A program made the position numbers and the translations under genes. A stretch of DNA of 64,000 bases, taken from assembly GCA_964387945.1 (NCBI GenBank), contig CAYLYX010000001.1, positions 248,001-312,000 on the forward strand. The letters run 5' to 3'. The notes beneath the pieces are model-generated. The model ran no database searches, was not told the DNA's origin, and worked only from the letters and a program-made list of their open reading frames with translations. This DNA comes from Parvicella sp964387945. Its GTDB lineage: Bacteria > Bacteroidota > Bacteroidia > Flavobacteriales_D > Parvicellaceae. This document shows, piece by piece, positions 17,155 through 27,900 of the stretch. Each line of letters begins with the position of its first letter. Positions within the stretch are counted from its first letter, which is position 1.

Positions 17155-17292
17155 TTAGTGTCCTTCTTCTTCAGTTTCTTCTTCAGAAGACTCAGCTTCA
17201 GTTTCTTCACCGTCAGCATCACCTTCAGCACATGAAGTTGCAGCCATTGAGAAGAAAGCAGCGAAAGCCATCATCATAAATACCTTTTTCAT
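17155..17292 (-). CDS. Very small acidic lipoprotein (45 residues)
   Basis: ATG at 17292, stop at 17155. The protein begins MKKVFMMMAFAAFFSMAATSC, a complete lipoprotein signal with the acceptor Cys near residue 21. The mature part is only about 24 residues and almost entirely acidic (EGDADGEETEAESSEEETEE, ending GH). Codon use is ordinary, a strong terminator follows (17093-17126), and the frame is too short to have been scored as a long ORF. Tiny Glu-rich lipoproteins of this kind are common in Flavobacteriales; function is unknown. They may contribute surface or periplasmic negative charge. Confidence 0.75.
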   Translation of the reverse strand: MKKVFMMMAFAAFFSMAATSCAEGDADGEETEAESSEEETEEEGH

Positions 17293-17397
17293 CTTTCTAA
17301 GTTTTAAAAATTAAACATTCGTGAGCAAATATATAAGTTTTTCAAGGATATCAAAACCCAACCCCTCCTAATTCTTAAGACTGAATTGTTGAAAGAC

Positions 17398-18312
17398 CTA
17401 CTCGTAAAAGGATGTGGTGTACTTAATAATTGTGATAAAATTGGAAGCTACGTCCTGCACCAAAAGTGCTTTTAGCGTATAGTTTGACTTGTCGTAAAGA
17501 ATCTCTTTATGCGTGATATGCTCGGTTCCTTTGTAAAAATCCATGTAGGTCAAATTGCCAAACTCATCGTACTGATATTCCCATTTTTCAAAGTCGTCCT
17601 TGTTTTTGTAATCCTTGTAATAGGTTTTTGAAGCTACTTTTCCAAGATCAGAATAGGTGAAGGAAGTAACAGAACGTTTTTTATTGATAATGTATTGCGT
17701 TTCGATTTTTGTCAGGAGGTCTAATTCATTGTAGAAGTACTTATCTGTCTGGTAGATTCGATTGTGATTGTTATAAATTGATTTCACTAGCACAGAGTCC
17801 TTTTTAGTGTAAGAATAAGACTCTCTTACAATTGTATACTGCTTTCCAAGCTCAAAATTATACCTATCTGTACCCGCGTTTTCCTCTCGGCAATACGTCT
17901 TTAGCACTTGTCGATTTAGACTATCGTACTCATAGTTATAAGAAAAAAAACCATACGCATCATTGGTTCGCTTGGTAATCATGTTTCCACGCTCATCGTA
18001 AATATAGTTGACAAAAGTAGTATCCTTACTTCCAGCTCCTTTAAAAGACGTGTACTGCATAACCAGTTTTCCTGTAGAATCAAACTCAAATCGCGACACG
18101 AGCTTAGGATCCTTGATTACCTCCAGATTGCCTTTTGTTTTAATCTCTCCGTTAATTACTTTAATTCCGTTCTGACGGATAAACATTTCGTCAAAAAAGG
18201 GCTCATCGCTAAATGCCTGGCACTCCATGTTGTCCACTAGTTGAGCGGAAGCACTGAGAGACAATACAATCAGGAATAAAGACGATATGCAATGAATGGC
18301 TTTTGACAGCAT
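17398..18312 (-). CDS. Exported YD-repeat-like protein, unknown function
   Basis: A 304-residue protein with signal peptide (SLFLIVLSLSASAQ). The mature part is built from short repeats with tyrosine/aspartate and 'G' turns (RFEFDSTGKLVMQY, NYIYDERGNMITKRT, YEYDSLNRQVLKTY, SFTYSDLGKVASKTY, EYQYDEFGNLTYMDF), the pattern of RHS/YD repeats that form beta strands winding into a shell. It is far shorter than true RHS toxins and has no toxin domain, so it is likely a small secreted or periplasmic repeat protein. It stands alone upstream of the acidic mini-lipoprotein. Confidence 0.7.
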   Translation of the reverse strand: MLSKAIHCISSLFLIVLSLSASAQLVDNMECQAFSDEPFFDEMFIRQNGIKVINGEIKTKGNLEVIKDPKLVSRFEFDSTGKLVMQYTSFKGAGSKDTTFVNYIYDERGNMITKRTNDAYGFFSYNYEYDSLNRQVLKTYCREENAGTDRYNFELGKQYTIVRESYSYTKKDSVLVKSIYNNHNRIYQTDKYFYNELDLLTKIETQYIINKKRSVTSFTYSDLGKVASKTYYKDYKNKDDFEKWEYQYDEFGNLTYMDFYKGTEHITHKEILYDKSNYTLKALLVQDVASNFITIIKYTTSFYE

Positions 18313-18383
18313 ATGAAGTACAAAAGTAGCCGATTTGATTTGTAATGGTGCCGAAAATTTTGCTATCCATCCACCAGCAGATG

Positions 18384-19394
18384 TTAGTAGAGTGTCTTCA
18401 TTTCTTGGATGATGGACTTGATTTCATCCACAAAAGGTTCTGGTGAAAGCACCTTGATTTCTGAACCAAATCCTAGAATTTGTTGTTTGAGTTCGTAGGT
18501 GGGTAACAAGAAAAATTCGAAGACGTGCTTACCCTCTTGCTCTCCTAAGTATTCCTGTGAGGGATGCAAGGGCTGAGACCTCAGGTACTTTGACAAGACT
18601 TCTTCCGCAGCCACTTTGATACTGAGAGGTGTTCCAACATTAGCGGTAATACCCATGGAATGCTTGAAGAACATATCCGGATCAAAGGAGGCATCTACAG
18701 AAAATTTATCGTCTAACATTTGAAGACTTAAAACACGGTCTAATCCAAAGGTTTGGATCCTATCTTTCATTTCATTTTTTCCAATTACATACCACCGATG
18801 TCGGTATTCCTTCAAAAGATAAGGATGCAGTCGTCTAATCGACTTTTCCTCCTTTTTGAACCCTTGGTATTCAAACTGAACTTTTCTTTTCTGTTTGATG
18901 GCCGCGAGTAATTCTTCTAGGTATTCGCCCCCTTTGGGCGAAGCTACTTTCTCAAATTGGACGAAGGCATCGATCTCCTTATCGTCTATTTTATTAGAAA
19001 TGTTGACCCTGTCTAGGATCTTACTAATGGCAAAATCAAAATTCTGAAACAGGTTGGAGTTTTTGAACTGATACAATACGTTTGCTGCCATTTTTATGGC
19101 ATCCACATCTTTATCATTCAGAGGAATTTCATCGATTGTATAGGTTGAATCCGTGTAAAAATAGCCCTTTTCCTTTCTGCTATATTGAATGGGGGCATCG
19201 TGCTCATTGCGCATGGCAAAGAGATCTTTTTCGATGGTTGAGTCACAGATATGACTACCATTTTGAGAGCCATAAAGCTCTTCTTCACAAGCTTCACGAA
19301 GTTCCTTCTTTGATGGAAAAGGAAATGCGGTAGAACGTATGCACCGATCTATGATGCGGTACCTCAAAATCGCATTTTTGGAAGCTATCATCAT
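18384..19394 (-). CDS. WYL-domain transcriptional regulator
   Basis: A 336-residue regulator. The N-terminal part has a winged helix (LRYRIIDRCIRSTAFPFPSK through DSTIEKDLFAMRNE) and the middle and C-terminal part is a WYL domain: HPYLLKEYRHRWYVIGKNE carries the W-Y-x-[LI] core, followed by RIQTFGLDRVLSLQ. WYL domains sense nucleic-acid or nucleotide ligands and often control DNA-damage, phage-defence or stress genes. Three bases separate it from the upstream TlpA-like gene, so they are probably cotranscribed; the functional link is unclear. Confidence 0.9.
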   Translation of the reverse strand: MMIASKNAILRYRIIDRCIRSTAFPFPSKKELREACEEELYGSQNGSHICDSTIEKDLFAMRNEHDAPIQYSRKEKGYFYTDSTYTIDEIPLNDKDVDAIKMAANVLYQFKNSNLFQNFDFAISKILDRVNISNKIDDKEIDAFVQFEKVASPKGGEYLEELLAAIKQKRKVQFEYQGFKKEEKSIRRLHPYLLKEYRHRWYVIGKNEMKDRIQTFGLDRVLSLQMLDDKFSVDASFDPDMFFKHSMGITANVGTPLSIKVAAEEVLSKYLRSQPLHPSQEYLGEQEGKHVFEFFLLPTYELKQQILGFGSEIKVLSPEPFVDEIKSIIQEMKTLY

Positions 19395-19397
19395 AGC

Positions 19398-20684
19398 TTA
19401 CTCGTTTAGCAACGTTTGGACAAATTTATTAGTAGATTCTACAAACTTCAAGTAATAAGGTCCTGTGCCCGGTCCATTAAAACCAGTATGAATTTTCCTT
19501 ATTTGACCATCTTTATCAATAAAAATGGTCGTTGGGAAAGACAACACTTCGCTAAGTGCTGGCAATGCAGCCTCTGCTTCTTTCTTGCTGGCATAGCCAC
19601 CCACGCAAAATTCGTACTCCGCTCCATAGAAATCGGCTAATTCTTTAACACGCGCCATTTTCCCTTCAAGAGATTCTGGGTTTTCAAAAGCAATTCCAAT
19701 AACATGCAAGCCTTTGTTTCTATAGTTATTATGCAAATCTGTAAGAAACTTGGTTTCATCCATGCAGTTTGGACACCACGAACCCAGCAACTGTATGATC
19801 ACCACTTGCTCTGTGTATTTTGGCGAAGGATAACTCACTGGTTTACCATCTAGCCCTGGGAAGGAGAACGAAAGTTCTTCTCCAATTTTTAATCGAGTCA
19901 ATGAGTCAGGGTTTCTTAACTCAAATTCGTCATTTCTAAACGCTTTCCAATTATTTTGGTAATGGTTTCCACTATAAAATGTCCCCTTTAGCGTATCTCC
20001 ATCCATTTCTGCAGCGAAAAGAAACGCATGAGACCCATCAAATGCACTCAAGTATAGGGAATCTCCGATCGCATTTCCTTGTAAAAAGCGATAATCACCA
20101 GTTTCTGTAAGGAAAGTCCCCTTTACATCTTGATTAACTTGCAGTAAGAGTCCTAAGGCTTTATACGCGCCCTCCGATCCTACATCAAAAGTTGTTTCCC
20201 AATTGCCTTCGAAATTAGTAACGTTGCTTGATTTGGGGATGCTGAATCGGTTATCATAAGACTCCTTGTCTATTGGGTGAGCTGTGAAATCAATCTGATA
20301 ATCGGGACCTTTTGCATAGTTATGCCAAAACCCAAAAACTCCCTTGTCGTTTTTCGATATTCTGAATTCACTATCAAAAATTGGCATTTCAATCACCAAT
20401 TGTTCTCCATCTTGAACGACTTTTGCTCCAATTCTCTCTTCTGCATTAACAAAATAGACTGAATCCTTGACAATTTCCATGTTGAACGGGATCGAATTCG
20501 TCTTACTGATTCTTAATTTACCAATCCAATAACCCTGTTTAAGCAGATAGTCGCCAGCTTCAACCTCATCACTAACCTCCTCATTAACTTCACCAGTTTC
20601 TTTACCTTCATCCGAGGAAGGCTCACAATTCCACAAGAAAATACTCATCAAGATAACGATGAGTCCAATTGCACTTTTATTCAT
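19398..20684 (-). CDS. TlpA-family thioredoxin-like lipoprotein with N-terminal beta-rich domain
   Basis: A 428-residue lipoprotein (leader to FLWNC, Cys20). Residues about 45-270 form a beta-rich domain without a recognised name, as in other Bacteroidota thiol-disulfide oxidoreductases. Residues about 285-425 are a TlpA/ResA-like thioredoxin fold with VIIQLLGSWCPNCMDETKF, giving a CPNC redox motif, then IGIAFENPESLEGKMARV and FPTTIFIDKDGQIRKIHTG with the cis-proline. It would act in the periplasm, either reducing disulfides or in cytochrome maturation. It precedes the WYL gene by 3 bases. Confidence 0.88.
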   Translation of the reverse strand: MNKSAIGLIVILMSIFLWNCEPSSDEGKETGEVNEEVSDEVEAGDYLLKQGYWIGKLRISKTNSIPFNMEIVKDSVYFVNAEERIGAKVVQDGEQLVIEMPIFDSEFRISKNDKGVFGFWHNYAKGPDYQIDFTAHPIDKESYDNRFSIPKSSNVTNFEGNWETTFDVGSEGAYKALGLLLQVNQDVKGTFLTETGDYRFLQGNAIGDSLYLSAFDGSHAFLFAAEMDGDTLKGTFYSGNHYQNNWKAFRNDEFELRNPDSLTRLKIGEELSFSFPGLDGKPVSYPSPKYTEQVVIIQLLGSWCPNCMDETKFLTDLHNNYRNKGLHVIGIAFENPESLEGKMARVKELADFYGAEYEFCVGGYASKKEAEAALPALSEVLSFPTTIFIDKDGQIRKIHTGFNGPGTGPYYLKFVESTNKFVQTLLNE

Positions 20685-20722
20685 TCCATACTCAAATTAG
20701 AAGTCGCTAAGTTAAGACTTAA

Positions 20723-23700
20723 TTATTTATTAAAGTCTATTTCAAACTCAGATCGTCTGTTTAAGGCATGCTCTGCTTCTGAACATGCGTCTGGAGTAGC
20801 GCAATTATTCACAAAGTTAGTAGCACCGTAGGACTCCGTTAAGATTCTATTCTTGCTGATACCATTCTCCATCAAGAATTCCTTAACCGCTTTAGATCTT
20901 TTCCACGAAAGCGACACATTGTACTTGTCTGATCCCCGACAATCCGCATATGACTTTATCAGGATCGTTGCTTTCGGGTTAGCCTTTAGCAATTTCACTA
21001 CTTTATCTAACTGCTCAGCTGATTCCTTTGTTACTGAATATTTATCCAGATCAAAATAGATCTTCTTAACATCATACCCAGCATAGTCCATCCCAAAGTC
21101 TCCCATTTGATTCAGGTTCACTTTTTCTGGTAGTTTACCCGTCTTAATCTTCACCGTTTTTGGATAATAACCATCTTTTTCGAGGTTTATCGAGTAATCA
21201 CGGTTTGGCTTAATATTCACAGTAAACTTACCTTCACTATCTGTAGTGGTGATGACCTTCTTACCTGTTTCGCCATCTACTAAAATCACTTTCACACCAG
21301 CAATTCCCTCTTTGCTATCATTATCTGCCACAAGTGCAAAAGACTCTTTACCAACAGGTTCTAAACTGAGCGTTAGTTTATCATCGCTGTCATAGTTGTC
21401 TCCCGTAAAGATGTTTTCAACGGCTTCAAAGCCATCCGTGGTAGCCACAATTTGATAATTCTTATCATTTTCTAGGTCGAAATGGTATTCGCCATTTTCA
21501 TCTGTGGTGGTAGTCGCCAATAGATTGCCCTCATCATCGTATAACTTAACTTCCGCTCCCGCAACGGGATTTCCATCTTCATCCAATACTACCCCTTCTA
21601 CAAACGTTCCTGGTGCCAGCACAATATCGGTGTCTTCCAGTGGGTCATAGTCTTCATTGGTGGTAAAGGTCTCTTCTCCAGAGAGCATACCATCCCTTGC
21701 TAATGCGGTGTAAGTTTGATCTTCTTCTAATGGAAACTGATAATAACCATCTTTATCTGTTTTCCCGCTGTAAACTACATTACCGTCCTCATCTTTAAGT
21801 TCGATATGTACATTTCCAGCAGGACTACCGTCTTCATTTTTTACAATCCCCTGAGCAGTCAGCATTGGCTCTAGATTCATGATAATTTCTTCATCATCGT
21901 TCCAGTTCTCATCAATTACTACTTGCTCAATGTCTCCATAGCCTGGTATGGTGGCCACCACTTCATAAGCTCCTTCTTCGTAAATTGGAATACTGTATTT
22001 TCCGTCTTCATCCGTTCTGACCTGCGCCACTTCGTTGCCGTTCTCATCGTAGATTTTAACTAGCGCATCCTTCACAGGGTTTCCGTCTTCATCAAGAACT
22101 ACTCCATTTACCGTATGAACAGGTCCTAAAACAATATCAGTGTCCTCCTCAGGATTGTAGTCTGAATCTGTTGTAAACGTTTCCTGCCCAGCCATTGTGC
22201 CATCTGTAGCGAAAGCTGTATAGGTCTCGTCTTCTTCTAATGGGAACTGGTAATAACCATCTTCATCAGTTTTTCCACTATAAATAACATTACCGTCCTC
22301 ATCTTTTAATTCGATGTGAACGTTTCCAGCTGGACTGCCATCTTCATTCTTTACAACTCCTTGTGCTGTCAACATGGGCTCCAACGTCATGTCTATTTTC
22401 TGGTTATCATCCCAGTCTTCTCCAATGGTTACAGGTTTCTTATCTCCATAGCCTGGAACAGTCGCCACCAATTCGTGCTTTCCTTCCTCTTCAACAACCA
22501 ATGAATAATTTCCATTCTCATCAGTTTTGGTTTGAGCAACTTCATTTCCGTTCTCATCATAAATCTTTACAACGGCATTAGCTACTGGGTCTCCATTGAT
22601 ATCTCTAACCGTTCCTTGTACCAAGTGACCTAAAACTTTTTTCTTGAACATGTATAAGTCATCATCTCCAGAACCTCCCAATCGATTGGATGTGAAAAAC
22701 CCTAAATCTGGATCATTCGGATCTACAATTACTCCAAAATCATCTGCTACTGAGTTGATTGGGGCTTGCAGCAACTCAGGCTTACCGCTTGACAGCTGTG
22801 CCAATGGCAACTTAAATACGTCTAAACCTCCATAACCTGGATGTCCATCGCTAGAGAAGTAAAAGTCATCACCGTTGATGTTGGGGTAAATCTCGTCACC
22901 CTTGGTATTAATCTTTGGACCTAAGTTCTCTGGCTCCGTCCATTTACCATCATCATTCAATGTTGTCTGATACAGGTCAGCTCCACCGTAACCTCCTGGT
23001 CTATCCGATGAGAAATACATCGTTTTTCCATCTTCAGTCAAAAAAGGATGACCAGCACCTACTTCATTGCTCAATTTTTTGATCGGAGTCTTTTTCGGGT
23101 CGGTAATTGACTTATCTGAAGTGTTTAACGTTCCGTTAAATATCCTAGGGTGGTTTCTAGATGAAGGATCCCATGATCGATTGATGTCAATTTTTGTAAA
23201 ATAAATTTCATCACCATTCACATAAAAACTCGAAATGTGGAAATCATCTGACTTCGCCACTAACTCGCTTTTTGTCACTTTAAAATCATCATCGAGCTCA
23301 ATGTAAAAAACTTGAGAATGCGGCCTTTCTGCCAGTCCATAATGAAGCTTATCAACATTCGAGTATCCTCCTACATCAACCATTGGTCTTCGTTTGGAAG
23401 AATCAATCTTTAACTCGCTACAGAACAAAACCCCACCTTTATACCACTGAGGAGAATATGTTGAGGCTCCATTGTTTATTGCTTCTAAAACAACTACTTC
23501 CTTAGTAGGTTTTTTCTGCTGTTCTGACTTAAGCACATCTACACTTTTGAGCGCATTGGCTACAAAATATTGTGTGCTATCCTTTTCGAGTGATTTCGTT
23601 AACCACTTTTTTGCTTCATCAAACTGTTCATCGTTTTTTAAAGAAACCCCATAAAAATAATAGAAGATAGGGTCTAAGTCTTCTTCTCTATCAACGATGA

Positions 23701-23935
23701 CTTTATACTTAAGTGCAGCATTCTTAAAGTCTTTGATCGCATAATAGGCATAAGCTAAGTTCTCCTCCTGATTTAAAGACAACTCATCTGCTCTAAGATA
23801 ATAGTGTATGGCCTCCTCATATTCAAAGTTATCGAATAGATGATCCGCAACAATACTTTCGGCTTGAGCATAACCAGCTGACGCTCCAAATAGAAATAAA
23901 AACCCAACTAAAAACTTCCTCATTACTCGATTCAC
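20723..23935 (-). CDS. PorE-like OmpA-family protein: TPR, PD40 propeller, six carboxypeptidase-regulatory-like domains, OmpA C-terminus
   Basis: A 1070-residue exported protein. Order: signal peptide (1-23), TPR-like helices (about 25-130), PD40/WD40-like propeller (about 150-430; HPFLTEDGKTMYFSSDRPGG and related repeats), six carboxypeptidase-regulatory-like domains (about 437-950, each opening like VLDEDGNPVKDALVKIYDEN or VKNEDGSPAGNVHIELKDED), and an OmpA peptidoglycan-binding domain (about 955-1070; IKSYADCRGSDKYNVSLSW). This matches the architecture of PorE of the type IX secretion system. It lies 14 bases after the PorP/SprF-like gene, so it is probably the periplasmic anchor for that adhesin export cassette rather than the core-system PorE itself, since many paralogues exist. 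Domains 2-3 and 4-5 are a recent duplication. Confidence 0.9.
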   Translation of the reverse strand: MNRVMRKFLVGFLFLFGASAGYAQAESIVADHLFDNFEYEEAIHYYLRADELSLNQEENLAYAYYAIKDFKNAALKYKVIVDREEDLDPIFYYFYGVSLKNDEQFDEAKKWLTKSLEKDSTQYFVANALKSVDVLKSEQQKKPTKEVVVLEAINNGASTYSPQWYKGGVLFCSELKIDSSKRRPMVDVGGYSNVDKLHYGLAERPHSQVFYIELDDDFKVTKSELVAKSDDFHISSFYVNGDEIYFTKIDINRSWDPSSRNHPRIFNGTLNTSDKSITDPKKTPIKKLSNEVGAGHPFLTEDGKTMYFSSDRPGGYGGADLYQTTLNDDGKWTEPENLGPKINTKGDEIYPNINGDDFYFSSDGHPGYGGLDVFKLPLAQLSSGKPELLQAPINSVADDFGVIVDPNDPDLGFFTSNRLGGSGDDDLYMFKKKVLGHLVQGTVRDINGDPVANAVVKIYDENGNEVAQTKTDENGNYSLVVEEEGKHELVATVPGYGDKKPVTIGEDWDDNQKIDMTLEPMLTAQGVVKNEDGSPAGNVHIELKDEDGNVIYSGKTDEDGYYQFPLEEDETYTAFATDGTMAGQETFTTDSDYNPEEDTDIVLGPVHTVNGVVLDEDGNPVKDALVKIYDENGNEVAQVRTDEDGKYSIPIYEEGAYEVVATIPGYGDIEQVVIDENWNDDEEIIMNLEPMLTAQGIVKNEDGSPAGNVHIELKDEDGNVVYSGKTDKDGYYQFPLEEDQTYTALARDGMLSGEETFTTNEDYDPLEDTDIVLAPGTFVEGVVLDEDGNPVAGAEVKLYDDEGNLLATTTTDENGEYHFDLENDKNYQIVATTDGFEAVENIFTGDNYDSDDKLTLSLEPVGKESFALVADNDSKEGIAGVKVILVDGETGKKVITTTDSEGKFTVNIKPNRDYSINLEKDGYYPKTVKIKTGKLPEKVNLNQMGDFGMDYAGYDVKKIYFDLDKYSVTKESAEQLDKVVKLLKANPKATILIKSYADCRGSDKYNVSLSWKRSKAVKEFLMENGISKNRILTESYGATNFVNNCATPDACSEAEHALNRRSEFEIDFNK
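21560..22590 (-). repeat. Tandem duplication of a two-domain unit inside the OmpA-family gene
   Basis: The pair of regulatory-like domains (VKNEDGSPAGNVHIELKDED... then VLDEDGNPV...) occurs twice with a period of about 510 bases: matching stretches begin at about 21811 and 22321 and read almost identically at DNA level. This is a 170-residue module duplicated in tandem, not a CRISPR array. Confidence 0.75.
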
Positions 23936-23949
23936 GTCAATACCTAGGT

Positions 23950-24897
23950 TTAGTTCTTAGAAAATGACGAATAGATTCTGTTCCGCTTGTGCCAAGGAGA
24001 TCTGTTTTTGGTTCCTTTACTCAACTTAGCCGTCAAAAATACCTCATGAGAACCAGCGTTGTAGGTTGCAAGATTTGACATTCCTAAATCATACGAGTAA
24101 CCTAATTCCAAGAAACCAAGGTCAGCACCAATCATGATGGCGATTGCGTCTTGATATCGATAAGAACCTCCCAACCAATAAGAGTCTTTAATTACAAATC
24201 TCAAATTTGCATCGAATGACATGGGAGCATTCATCATGTACCTAAACATCCCGCTTGGTTCAATTCCAAAACTCTCACCTACTGGAAAATAGTATCCTGC
24301 ATGCGCGAAAATTGTTCTGTCTAATGTATTGGTAACAGGCTGTGTTAAATCGAACAGGTCATCTTCGCTTTGCAACAAATTATACCCAGCAGCTCCAACA
24401 AAGAACTTTTCTCCATACCAATAAAGCCCGAAATTGAAATCTGGAATCAATTGGTTAAATGTATTGTTTTGAACAGCAAAATCGTCTGGCGTCTCCGTAA
24501 TCATTTGATCTCTATCCATCATGAATTGAGTGATATTGGCAGACAATCCAAATGACAGTCTGGTCATATCTGAAGTTTGAATCTGATAACTAAACGAACC
24601 ACTTAGACCTGTTCGTCTCGTTGGTCCAGCCACATCATTATACAACTGGATACCAGCACCTGTATTCTTACCGATAAACGAGTGAAAAGACAAGTTTTGT
24701 GTTACGGGAGCCTCATTCATTCCCATCCACTGCCTTCTGAAAGAAAAAGTGAGTGGTGCAAAATTCTTGGTTCCGGCAACCGCTGGGTTGAAAGAAAACT
24801 CGTTAAACATATATTGGCTAGACAGTGCAATCTGCTGAGCATTCATTGACACTGCGGTCATTACCAATATAACAAGGATATATAATTTATTCTTCAT
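23950..24897 (-). CDS. PorP/SprF-family type IX secretion membrane protein
   Basis: A 315-residue outer-membrane protein with signal peptide to MNAQQ. The start of the mature part, SSQYMFNEFSFNPAVAGTKN, is the PorP/SprF hallmark ('NPAVAG'), followed by a predicted 14-strand-like barrel (FRRQWMGMNEAPVTQNLSFH, GLSGSFSYQIQTSDMTRLSF). In Flavobacterium johnsoniae, SprF-like proteins are needed to export or anchor a partner carrying a type B C-terminal domain encoded next door. Here the partner is the adhesin gene 21 bases upstream. Confidence 0.93.
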   Translation of the reverse strand: MKNKLYILVILVMTAVSMNAQQIALSSQYMFNEFSFNPAVAGTKNFAPLTFSFRRQWMGMNEAPVTQNLSFHSFIGKNTGAGIQLYNDVAGPTRRTGLSGSFSYQIQTSDMTRLSFGLSANITQFMMDRDQMITETPDDFAVQNNTFNQLIPDFNFGLYWYGEKFFVGAAGYNLLQSEDDLFDLTQPVTNTLDRTIFAHAGYYFPVGESFGIEPSGMFRYMMNAPMSFDANLRFVIKDSYWLGGSYRYQDAIAIMIGADLGFLELGYSYDLGMSNLATYNAGSHEVFLTAKLSKGTKNRSPWHKRNRIYSSFSKN

Positions 24898-24918
24898 AGC
24901 TTATTAAGTCGTTCTAAA

Positions 24919-27900
24919 TTATCGAACAATTGAAATTGGTCCATTTTGTGTTTTACTGCCTCCGTCTAGCTCTAAAACGTAATAGTAGGTTCCAGCAGGT
25001 AGTGCATTTCCATTCATATCATTTCCATCCCACTGAATGGTCAATCCATCGGTTTGGTACACTAATACTCCCCACTTAGAATAAACCTCTAACGCAGCTG
25101 AACTGTATGCAGTAAGGTCTAAGTTCCACATGTCGTTTGTACCATCTCCGTTTGGTGTAAATGTGTTGGCCAATTCTAAACAAGCCAAATCTTCACTTAC
25201 CTCAATGCTATCTACAGAAGCAGAACATCCTGAACCATCAGAAACGGTAACCGTATATGTTCCGGGCTCTGTCCAGTAGCGTGGATTTTCGTTTGAGCCA
25301 TCAGACCAAGTATACGTATAAGACCCACTTCCTCCAGATGCGATCGCGTGCACAAGGACACCACCATTTGCACAAGTCTGTGTTTCAATTGCTGTTTCAA
25401 CTGTAATGCTTCCAGCCTGAACTGTAATATCTCCGGAAGCAGTTGCTGTACAACCATTTCCATCTGTATAAGTGTACGTAATTGTATGTGTACCTACACC
25501 TGCTGCTCCAGCATCGAACATACCTCCTGAAACTCCTGTTCCAGAATAAGTTCCGCCACTTGGAATACCCTCAGACAAAACAACCGAGTTAGAGCCACAT
25601 ATATCATCGAATGGCAACATATTAGCTTGTGGACTGCTCACAGATATTGTTATGGCCACACACTCCGTAGCACCGCAATAATCATTACCTCCTTCTGCTC
25701 TTGCGAAGTAAGTAGTTGTTTGAGTTGGTGATACAGCGATGGTCGTTCCATTACCTATTGGAGTTCCTCCTCCACAAGCATTCTCATACCAGTACCAATC
25801 TGCTCCAGTAACTAACGAACCACCATTGATGGTAAGGTTTGCTGTTCCACTGTTACATACTACATTGTTATCTGCAGTAATACTTGTAGCAGCCGTATTT
25901 GCGGCTACAACAACAATATCCTCAGTTGCTGAATTAGAACATCCAAATGCATCCGTGTATGTATAGGTGATGGTGTGAGAACCAACTCCGGCAGTTGATG
26001 CACTAAACATTCCACCAGAAACAGCTGTACCAGAATAGGTTCCCCCAATTGGCAGACCTCCTGTTAGGTTAAATCCTGTATTACCATTCACACAAACGGT
26101 ATCAAAAGGAACTAGGTAAACCTGAGCTCCATACACTACGATGTTTACTGTTGCACACTGCGTGTTTCCGCATGTACCTCCCTCTCCTCTTACGTAGTAG
26201 GTAGTAGAAGATGTTGGTGTCACGGTAATCGAGGAACCTGTTCCAATCGCGGTTCCGCCACCACAAGAATTTTCATACCACGTCCAGTTGGCACCTGCCT
26301 CCAAAGAACCTCCGTCTACCGTCAGCGTTGCTGAGCCACCAATACAGAAGTTATTGTTATCCGTTGTAATTCCATTAGGTGATACCGAACCAGGTAAAAC
26401 AGTTACCGTTACGTTTGCGCACAATGACTCTCCACATGTTCCCACTGCTTTCGCATAGTAAGTTGTGGTTGCACTTGGTGAAACGTCTAGCGTTTGTCCA
26501 ACTCCTACAGGAACTGCACCGCACGCTCCTGTATACCATACATAAGTATATCCAGCTGGAAGTGGAGTAGCAGACCATACCGTAAGCGTAACTGTATCCT
26601 CTGGACAAATGTTATTCATGTCCACTGTTGCTGAATCAGGATCAGCTGCACCCGAACCAATTGTGATGGTTGTGGACGCACAATTTGTCGTATTACATGT
26701 TCCTTCAGCTCTTACGAAATAAGAAGTGGTAGCCGTAGGAGAAACGCTAACTGCATTCCCTGAACCAATTGACACGCCTCCACAAGAAGCCTCATACCAC
26801 TCCCAGGTCGCTCCCGCACCAAGAGAACCTCCTGAAACTGTTAACACAGCTGTTTGTCCTAAACATAAGTTCGTATTAGGTGTGAGGACCCCTGTTGGAT
26901 CTGTAGATTCCTGATTCACAGTTATCGTTACCGATGCACAGTTAGTTGTATTACAGTTTCCTTCGGCTCGTAGATAGTAAGTTGTAGTCACGGCTGGGTT
27001 AACCACCAGCTGCGTTCCTGAACCGACATTATTTGAACCACAACCTGAGTCATACCATTCCCAAGAAGCTCCTGTTCCAAGTGACCCTCCCACAAGATCT
27101 AATGTCACTGGGCCTGCTCCAACACAAATCGTTGTAGCAGATGCCGTGATCGATGTTGGATCAGTAGATAGCGTTTCAACCACAATGCCAATTGAGACTG
27201 CAGCTGTCGTATTACATCCTTCTGCACGGACATAATAAGTTGTATTTGCCGTTGGCGCTACTCCATTATAAGAACTAGAGGTTGAAGAAAAAATCGGGGC
27301 AGGTGAACCTGAAGTTGGATCCGTGTCATACCAAACCCAGTTCGCTCCTGTTCCGAGAGAACCTCCATTTACTGTCAAATCAATTGTACTTCCATTACAA
27401 ATAGTAGTAGCAGTAGATGTAACTCCTGTAGGGTCAACACTGGGCGTACCTACCGTAACAGTCTGTGATACGGCATTTGTGTTATTACAATTCCCTTCTG
27501 CTCTAACATAGATATCAGTCGTGGATGAGATCAATACCCCATTTAAAGGGTTCCCCGATCCAATCGAAACTCCACCTCCAGAGGGATCACCATCATACCA
27601 CTCCCAGGTCGCTCCTGTTCCGAGAGAACCTCCATTTACAGAAAGATTTACTGTACCAGCCCCACAAAGAACCGTAGGTGTAGCCGTAATTGATGACGGA
27701 TCTGTTGATGGTGTCTCAACCGTAATGGTTATCGTGTTAGAAAAAGCGTCAATACCCGTGTCACAAGAAATCCTTACCCGCCTCCTGTAGCAAGTGGTTG
27801 ACATCAATCCTGAGGGTGGGTCGTAGTTGGCCCCAGTAGCACCTGGAATATCAGTCCAAGTACCCGTACATCCCGTAGACATCTGCCACTGGTATGAAAC

